Source of the DNA: JAUHWS01 sp964571805
GTDB taxonomy: Bacteria > Patescibacteriota > Gracilibacteria > UM-FILTER-43-11
Direction of reading: 5' to 3'
DNA: 7,905 nucleotides
NCBI GenBank assembly: GCA_964571805.1
Contig: CAZNDI010000056.1
Coordinates: 1-7,905, forward strand
Shown here: piece by piece, positions 1-4,465 of the stretch
Layout of the letters: every line of letters starts with the position of its first letter
Position numbering within the stretch: position 1 is the first letter of the stretch
Notes under the pieces: model-generated
What the model saw: the letters and a program-made list of their open reading frames with translations, nothing else
Databases searched by the model: none
What the model was told of the DNA's origin: nothing
Program-made: the position numbers and the translations under genes

Positions 1-30
1 GATTAACCACTGTTTTAAGACAAATAATTA

Positions 31-59
31 TAGATAAAATTATTTTTTAGTGGTATGCT
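31..59 (+). promoter_or_regulatory. Weak candidate promoter of the first gene
   Basis: Bases 1-82 are very AT-rich and hold no gene. TATGCT at 54-59, preceded by TG at 51-52, reads as an extended -10 element (TGGTATGCT). It would place transcription start near 66 and give a leader of about 17 bases. TAAAAT at 35-40 is a second possible -10. I find no convincing -35 box for either, so this is only a candidate. Confidence 0.3.
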
Positions 60-82
60 TAAAAACTACTTAACTCAATAAA

Positions 83-982
83 ATGTTTGGAAGAAAAGGG
101 CCTGTTAATAGAATTGATCAAGCTCTACAAACTTTGAAGGAAGATTTAGAGAGGGCTACCCCGGAGCAACTCACCCAATTGGCTGAATTATGTCAGGCGG
201 CTCAATTTGTAAGAGATAATGCCGTGCAAACTCTTGAACCTGGCACTAGCCCTTTTCGTTCTCCTTTTATCCAGACGGCTGAAACCCGGGAATATCACCA
301 GCTTATTGATAAATTGCAATTGGAAGGATTATTCGAGCTAGAGCAAAGACGGTATGAATTTTTTGGCCTTAATGCTCACATAGAAAAGCCGACTACTTTT
401 GATGAAGTTCTTAAGATTCTGACGTCTGATAGGCTAAAAATGGCTGTAAAAGAAGATATAAAAGATCCACGTTTGATTCTTCTTGAAAAAAGCTTTTGCT
501 TAGATGATTTAGGAAGGGCATTCGCTGCAAAAAAAAAGATTCCTAATATTTATAATTTTGGCGAAAGGAAGCCAAGATACTCACAGGTGTATTTAATTGA
601 TGGAGTGTCCGAAATGGATCCTTTGGAAGAAGATAATTTAATGTGGGACCCTGGCAGACGCTTAGATTTTTTTCATCATTACAAAAAAGTCAAAGGTTTT
701 AAGGGTATGAGCTATCTTAAGGCTTACCATTTTTATATGCAGAGTTGGTTTGAAGGCCGAAAAATAGATTTATTGAATCGAACTATTTTGGATGAGGAAC
801 CCATGTTGAATGAAGGTCGTTATATCCCTACCTTTTGTTGGGAAGATCCCGAAATGCTTCATAATCATTGTTCGCCAGAATACCCTGAAGCCAATACTAA
901 TTTTCGTCGCACTTTAGGGGGGCCAGTTTTAAAGGGGTGGACTTCCACCATCCGCAGGGCCCTAACAAAAGTTGGTTTGTGA
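83..982 (+). CDS. Unrecognised 299-aa soluble protein
   Basis: I do not recognise this family. The protein has no signal peptide or membrane segment and is probably cytoplasmic. Residues 8-50 look helical and charged (DQALQTLKEDLERA, then EQLTQLAELCQAAQF). Residues 105-140 form a segment with LTSDRLKMA and LILLEKSF, followed by YLIDGVSEMDP at 170-180. The C-terminal third is rich in aromatic residues and contains C252, H260, H262 and C263, spaced C-x7-H-x-H-C, which could bind a metal; that is speculation. The helix-rich start, the central LILLEKSF-YLIDG stretch and the W/R-rich tail remind me loosely of uncharacterised paralogous CPR proteins, but I cannot name a family. The start is the first ATG of the frame and has no Shine-Dalgarno site (CTCAATAAAATG). 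The gene appears to stand alone; a separate strong promoter follows it at 995-1023. It is somewhat AT-richer than the M16 gene. Confidence 0.85.
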   Translation: MFGRKGPVNRIDQALQTLKEDLERATPEQLTQLAELCQAAQFVRDNAVQTLEPGTSPFRSPFIQTAETREYHQLIDKLQLEGLFELEQRRYEFFGLNAHIEKPTTFDEVLKILTSDRLKMAVKEDIKDPRLILLEKSFCLDDLGRAFAAKKKIPNIYNFGERKPRYSQVYLIDGVSEMDPLEEDNLMWDPGRRLDFFHHYKKVKGFKGMSYLKAYHFYMQSWFEGRKIDLLNRTILDEEPMLNEGRYIPTFCWEDPEMLHNHCSPEYPEANTNFRRTLGGPVLKGWTSTIRRALTKVGL

Positions 983-994
983 TTTTATAATTAG

Positions 995-1023
995 TTGACA
1001 GATTATTCATCATTTGATAAACT
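995..1023 (+). promoter_or_regulatory. Promoter of the toxin-antitoxin operon
   Basis: A perfect -35 box TTGACA (995-1000) is followed after exactly 17 bases by TAAACT (1018-1023), with TG at 1015-1016 making an extended -10. This is a textbook sigma-70-type layout and the best -35/-10 pair in the window. The start point should lie near 1030, giving an AT-rich leader of about 26 bases before the antitoxin ATG at 1056. Confidence 0.65.
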
Positions 1024-1047
1024 ATTAATATTCAATTGATAATCAAA
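1013..1047 (+). promoter_or_regulatory. Operator-like repeats for antitoxin binding
   Basis: TTGATAA occurs at 1014-1020 and again at 1036-1042, 22 bases apart, so both copies face the same side of the helix. The second copy lies in a perfect 11-base inverted repeat, TTGATAATCAA (1036-1046). The outer arms TTTGAT (1013-1018) and ATCAAA (1042-1047) are also inverted copies. The repeats cover the -10 box and the start point. Phd/YefM antitoxins commonly repress their own promoter through such palindromes, so this is the likely autoregulatory site (inference). Confidence 0.45.
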
Positions 1048-1055
1048 CAACAAAC

Positions 1056-1337
1056 ATGTCACAAAAACTTTTAAGATCTCAAAAAATCATTTCCACACGT
1101 CAATTTCAGTCTCAATTCGCTAAAATGGTCAAAAATGCTGAAGAGCAGGGGATTTATTATAATGTGGTCCGACAAGGTGAAACAGTCGGTGTTTTCCTTC
1201 CTACTCTATTTTGGGAATCTCTTTTAGAAGATATGGAAGCCCTCTCTTCTCCCAATTATTTGGCGAGCATTGCCGAAGCCCGAGAACAATATAAAAGAGG
1301 GGAATTTGTATCCTTTGAAGAAGCTTTTGGAAAATGA
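1056..1337 (+). CDS. Type II antitoxin, Phd/YefM-like
   Basis: This 93-aa protein is the likely antitoxin of a two-gene toxin-antitoxin operon. It would bind and neutralise the downstream RelE-like toxin and repress its own promoter. The N-terminal part fits the Phd/YefM fold: IISTRQFQSQFAKMV (residues 11-25) as the first strand and helix, then YNVVRQGETVGVFLPTLFWE (35-54), matching the family pattern of an alternating strand, 'G-x-x-V-A-V-L-x-P' and an aromatic. The acidic tail with SSPNYLASIAEA and FVSFEEAF (64-91) is the usual toxin-binding part. The start is the only good ATG. It has no Shine-Dalgarno site but an A-rich leader (AACAACAAAC). The stop overlaps the toxin start (ATGA), so the two are translationally coupled. 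The family call comes from pattern reading, not from a search. Confidence 0.82.
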   Translation: MSQKLLRSQKIISTRQFQSQFAKMVKNAEEQGIYYNVVRQGETVGVFLPTLFWESLLEDMEALSSPNYLASIAEAREQYKRGEFVSFEEAFGK

Positions 1338-1585
1338 AAATAATTGTAATGAACAAGGCTCAAAAACAACTGGATTCACTTCCTTATTTTTTAAGGGAAA
1401 GGATTTATAAAAAGTTAAAATGGTACCTCAGGCATGAAGATCCTTTGGTATTTGCCGATAAGCTTACAGACTTTTCCCTGGGAGAGTATCGCTATCGAAT
1501 AGGAGATTATCGAGTTATTTTCGATGTGACAGAAGATTTAATGAGAATCAACAGAATTGGCCATCGGAGAGAGATTTATCGATGA
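1334..1585 (+). CDS. RelE/ParE-superfamily toxin
   Basis: This 83-aa basic protein is the likely toxin of the pair. RelE toxins are ribosome-dependent mRNA endonucleases; related ParE toxins poison gyrase. The sequence fits the small RelE fold: a first strand (KIIVMNKAQKQL), two helices (residues 9-33), then GEYRYRIGDYRVIF (50-63) and a C-terminal IGHRREIYR (75-83). By pattern alignment to E. coli RelE, R53 and R55 occupy the K52/K54 positions, R60 that of R61, R78/R79 that of R81, and Y82 that of Y87. This favours an active ribonuclease over a ParE, which lacks that set. The gene starts within the antitoxin stop codon (4-base ATGA overlap). No clear SD site precedes it, so it probably depends on coupled translation. 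The frame is intact. RelE versus HigB/ParE naming is uncertain; toxin identity is likely. Confidence 0.85.
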   Translation: MKIIVMNKAQKQLDSLPYFLRERIYKKLKWYLRHEDPLVFADKLTDFSLGEYRYRIGDYRVIFDVTEDLMRINRIGHRREIYR

Positions 1586-1609
1586 GGCGTTGTGTAGCCG
1601 CTCTTTTTT
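1584..1609 (+). terminator. Weak intrinsic terminator after the toxin gene
   Basis: Directly at the toxin stop codon, GGC (1586-1588) can pair with GCC (1597-1599) around an 8-base loop. GA (1584-1585) can pair with TC (1602-1603) across a 2-base bulge, and six T residues follow at 1604-1609. The stem is short and imperfect, but the T-run is positioned as in rho-independent terminators, separating the toxin-antitoxin operon from the next gene. Confidence 0.35.
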
Positions 1610-1616
1610 CTATAAA
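1590..1616 (+). promoter_or_regulatory. Candidate promoter of the M16-ndk cluster
   Basis: TATAAA at 1611-1616 matches the -10 consensus at five of six positions. TTGTGT at 1590-1595 is a poor -35 box with a short 15-base spacer. Start of transcription would fall near 1623, giving a leader of about 20 bases before the ATG at 1643. Readthrough from the toxin-antitoxin operon is the alternative. Confidence 0.35.
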
Positions 1617-1642
1617 CTGTCTGCGAATCCTAAAATCAAAAC

Positions 1643-2911
1643 ATGCATCAACTCACCACCCTTCCCAACGGCCTCAGAATCATTCTCACCCCCATTGAAG
1701 GCACCCAATCTCTCACCGTACTCTGCTTAGTCGGGGCGGGTTCTCGCTATGAACATCCAGGAATCAAGGGGATATCACATTTTTTGGAGCACATGTTCTT
1801 CAAAGGGGCAAAACACTATAAAAATGCCGCAGAAGTCTCGTCCGCCATCGATGGAGTCGGAGGGGATTTTAATGCCTTTACGGCCAAAGAGTATGCCGGC
1901 TATTACGTCAAATTGGCCTCTCATCAAAAAGAAATCGCCTTCGATGTGATCGGCGACATGATGACCGGAGCTACGTTTTTGGAGGAAGAAATTCAAAAAG
2001 AGCGCGGGGTGATCATGGAAGAATACAACATGTACCAGGACACGCCGATGTATCAAGTCGGATGGGATTTTGAGAAACTGATGTTTGGCGACCAACCCAT
2101 GGGATGGGACCAAATTGGCACCAAAGAAAGCATCAATACCCTGACCCGCCAGCAATTTTTAGATTACAAAGAAGCTCTCTACACACCCGACAACATTGTG
2201 ATCAGTGTCTCGGGGCATTTTGAAGAGAAAGAGGTGATGGACCTCATTCAAAAATACTTTCCCCTCCCAGAAGGCAAACGGGCTTTTGATTATCCTTCTT
2301 ACAAAGAGATAAAAACCGAGAATAAGGTCATTTTGCAGCATAAAAAAACTGAGCAAGGTCACATCATCATTGGTTTCCCTGGTCTCCCTGCCCTACACAA
2401 AGATGAATACGCCTCCAAGGTGCTCAGTGTGATTTTGGGAGGAAATATGAGCTCTCGTATGTTCATGAATGTGCGAGAGGCCAAGGGGCTTTGCTACTAC
2501 ATCCGCACCTCTACCGATGAATATTCCGACGTGGGCGTCCTTTCCACCTCCGCTGGCGTTGATGTCACCCGCGTGGAGCAGGCCATTGAGGCCATCATGG
2601 AAGAGTATAAAAAAATTCAAGAGGCCGAAGTGGACGAAAAGGAACTTCATAAAGCCAAAGAATTCATGAAGGGAAAAATTGTACTCCGCTTAGAAGATTC
2701 CGAAGAGTATGCCCACATGATGGGGAATCAAGCCTTGATGTACGATAGAATCCGCTCCGTCGATGAAATTCTCAAATCCATCGATGCCGTCACCGCCGCG
2801 GATGTTCATCGGGTGGCGAAAGATCTTTTGGTTGAAGCTAAAGTCAAATTAGCCATGATTGGACCTTATGAAAATGAGGGGCATTTTGCTGAATTACTCA
2901 AATATAAATAA
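1643..2911 (+). CDS. Zinc-dependent M16 family peptidase
   Basis: This 422-aa protein belongs to peptidase family M16 (pitrilysin/processing-peptidase group), which degrades or processes short, unfolded peptides in a clam-shell chamber. The inverted zinc motif HxxEH is present as HFLEH (H46, E49, H50), and the third ligand is E127 in GVIMEE, exactly 76 residues after H50, as the family requires. E120 in QKERG is the further conserved glutamate. The C-terminal half carries the second conserved site, NVREAKGLCYYI, with R278 and Y285 as the usual Arg/Tyr pair that positions substrate. The length is that of the single-unit bacterial type (about 400-440 aa), which acts as a dimer, and all key residues are intact. 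There is no signal peptide, so it is probably cytoplasmic. The start gives MHQLTTLPNGLRIIL, the typical N-terminus; no SD site precedes it (AAATCAAAACATG). Ndk follows after 17 bases and is probably co-transcribed. It is GC-richer than the hypothetical genes around it. Confidence 0.95.
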   Translation: MHQLTTLPNGLRIILTPIEGTQSLTVLCLVGAGSRYEHPGIKGISHFLEHMFFKGAKHYKNAAEVSSAIDGVGGDFNAFTAKEYAGYYVKLASHQKEIAFDVIGDMMTGATFLEEEIQKERGVIMEEYNMYQDTPMYQVGWDFEKLMFGDQPMGWDQIGTKESINTLTRQQFLDYKEALYTPDNIVISVSGHFEEKEVMDLIQKYFPLPEGKRAFDYPSYKEIKTENKVILQHKKTEQGHIIIGFPGLPALHKDEYASKVLSVILGGNMSSRMFMNVREAKGLCYYIRTSTDEYSDVGVLSTSAGVDVTRVEQAIEAIMEEYKKIQEAEVDEKELHKAKEFMKGKIVLRLEDSEEYAHMMGNQALMYDRIRSVDEILKSIDAVTAADVHRVAKDLLVEAKVKLAMIGPYENEGHFAELLKYK

Positions 2912-2928
2912 TTATTAATCTCAAAAAT

Positions 2929-3390
2929 ATGGAACGCACTCTTATTCTCCTTAAGCCTGACGCCCTACAACGGGGTTTAATTGGGGAAGTCACTTCTCGG
3001 CTCGAAAAAAAAGGCCTCAAAATGGTAGGCAACAAAATGATGCAGCTTACCGAAGCTCTAGTCTTAGAGCATTATGCCCATATCGCTGACAAGCCTTTCT
3101 TTCCTGGGGTCAGGGCTTTCATGATGTCTACCCCTGTCATCGCTCAGTGTTGGGAGGGGGTCGATTGTGTTGAAACCGTCCGCTTAATGACTGGCGTCAC
3201 CAATGCTCGTCAGGCTCAACCAGGTTCGATTCGGGGAGATTTGGCCATGAGCCTTCAGTCTAATGTTCTGCATGCTTCAGATGGTTTAGACGCAGCAAAA
3301 GTTGAAGTGGAACGATTCTTCAAAAGCGACGAGCTTTTTGATTGGAGAAAAACCAGCCTACAGCACACTTATGGAGAAGGAGAAGCTTAA
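2929..3390 (+). CDS. ndk: Nucleoside diphosphate kinase
   Basis: The enzyme moves the gamma-phosphate of ATP to NDPs through a phosphohistidine, balancing the NTP and dNTP pools in the cytoplasm. The signature N-x-x-H-[GA]-S-D is complete as NVLHASD, with active-site H115 and S117/D118. Also present are TLILLKPDA (K9), KPFFPG (55-60), WEG (75-77), R85 in VRLMTG, and the conserved PGSIRGD (98-104). At 153 aa it is slightly longer than the usual 135-150 because of a tail after residue 140. PGSIRGD replaces the commoner PGTIRGD, a mild variant. The ATG follows ATCTCAAAAAT with no SD site. It lies 17 bases after the M16 gene and 12 bases before the next gene, which suggests one operon. In small CPR genomes, which usually scavenge nucleotides, this kinase is a core salvage step (known for the group; the link to this genome is inference). 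Confidence 0.97.
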   Translation: MERTLILLKPDALQRGLIGEVTSRLEKKGLKMVGNKMMQLTEALVLEHYAHIADKPFFPGVRAFMMSTPVIAQCWEGVDCVETVRLMTGVTNARQAQPGSIRGDLAMSLQSNVLHASDGLDAAKVEVERFFKSDELFDWRKTSLQHTYGEGEA

Positions 3391-3402
3391 AACCAATTAG
3401 AA

Positions 3403-4452
3403 ATGAAAAACTCCTTATTTCCTCCAGATATTCATAAAATCAATTCAGGTCTTCAGTCTGTAAAAGTGGTATTTGCTGCTTTATTTTACTTCGAAAATTA
3501 TAAAACTGAAGAAAAAAGAAAATCAATCCAGAGCTTTCTTGATGAGTTTATAGATAATTTTGGTGATGATTTTAACAGTTTTAGAATTGATGGAACGGCT
3601 CATGAATGGACGGGAAAAAATTTAAAAAGACAATTACTTACCATAAGAAAAAAATTAGCCAAGACTGGTTTATATAGTGAGTACACATTTCATTTTGCTC
3701 ACGAAGATGCTTACAAAGCTGCCACCACTTTAGGTATTTTTGCTCACGCCTTTATGAATACCGAAAAAGCCGTTTGCGGTTTTATTTTACCCTTTGATTT
3801 AGCTCTTGAAAAAAAAGATTTTATAAAGAAATTCTTCTTAAAAACCTGTGATGCTCTTTCGGTAGATCAGGCTTATGGAGGTTTAACCCTAGGTGATAGG
3901 GCTAACTATTATTTTGATGGTAGGGCTCACGACGATAGAAAAAGGATCAATGAAATTCAAAACTTACTCCTTCAAAACTCATTTTTTGATTTTTTGCATA
4001 CGGATATGATGGATTTGCCCAATCTTTCAAATTCAGATGAATTTAGGAAATGGGCAGTAGCAGCGTCTTATGGTTATGTGCAGAAGCCGGGTAAGAAAAG
4101 TTTGGAGCTTAAAGTTGACCCCAATACAGTGGAATTTAAACCCATGAATAAAGTTTGGGGTTTAAGATGGCCATCCGCTATGAATTTTTTAGGTGAAAAT
4201 TGGGTGGCCAAAATAGGGGGTTTCAATTTTATAAAAAAGCAACTGAATAATTTTGAAGTCGAAAAATTAGAAAAAGGTATTTATATGGGAGCATCTAAAT
4301 TGCCTTATATTTCGCCTCAGGAGTTAAAAGAGATTGCTCAGATTAGTAGTAAATATCGACTTAGTCCGGATTTAAAATCCTCTCATGATCTTATTATGAG
4401 ACCTATTCTCAACCCCAAAAAAACTTTGGAATGGATTAGGCGCTTTGATTGA
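3403..4452 (+). CDS. Probable DUF3396-like (type VI immunity family) protein
   Basis: This 349-aa protein has no signal peptide or clear membrane helix. I read it as a divergent member of the DUF3396 family, called 'type VI immunity family' because some members neutralise T6SS effectors; most are uncharacterised. The order of landmarks fits: an early hydrophobic strand with a tyrosine-rich turn (VVFAALFYFENYKTEEKRK, residues 22-40), a strand after GLYSEYTFHFAH (89-100), AYGGLTLGD (157-165) and, most tellingly, VWGLRWPSAMNFLGENWVAKIGG (251-273). The last resembles the family's 'G-x-x-x-W-L-x-x-L-G ... LGG' block, followed by a KGIYMGAS strand (291-298) and a closing RPILNP stretch. This is from memory, not a search. 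The gene starts 12 bases after ndk without an SD site (CCAATTAGAAATG); GGAGAAGGAG at 3373-3382 lies about 20 bases upstream, too far to serve. It is visibly AT-richer than M16 and ndk, which may mean a separate origin. No effector or secretion gene is visible here. Presence of a real gene is sure; the family is moderately likely. Confidence 0.55.
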   Translation: MKNSLFPPDIHKINSGLQSVKVVFAALFYFENYKTEEKRKSIQSFLDEFIDNFGDDFNSFRIDGTAHEWTGKNLKRQLLTIRKKLAKTGLYSEYTFHFAHEDAYKAATTLGIFAHAFMNTEKAVCGFILPFDLALEKKDFIKKFFLKTCDALSVDQAYGGLTLGDRANYYFDGRAHDDRKRINEIQNLLLQNSFFDFLHTDMMDLPNLSNSDEFRKWAVAASYGYVQKPGKKSLELKVDPNTVEFKPMNKVWGLRWPSAMNFLGENWVAKIGGFNFIKKQLNNFEVEKLEKGIYMGASKLPYISPQELKEIAQISSKYRLSPDLKSSHDLIMRPILNPKKTLEWIRRFD

Positions 4453-4465
4453 TATACAAGAGGGG

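Noticed and set aside
1749..1949. Short plus-strand frames at 1749-1949 and 2469-2669
   Set aside because: Both lie in another frame inside the M16 gene, and their products are low-complexity shadows of it.
1775..2155. Open frame on the minus strand inside the M16 gene
   Set aside because: It is antisense to intact zinc-site coding sequence and its translation shows no recognisable domain; the same applies to the minus frames at 2159-2362 and 2393-2650.
3373..3382. GGAGAAGGAG as a Shine-Dalgarno site for the gene at 3403
   Set aside because: It ends 20 bases before the ATG and encodes the end of ndk, so the spacing is far too long.
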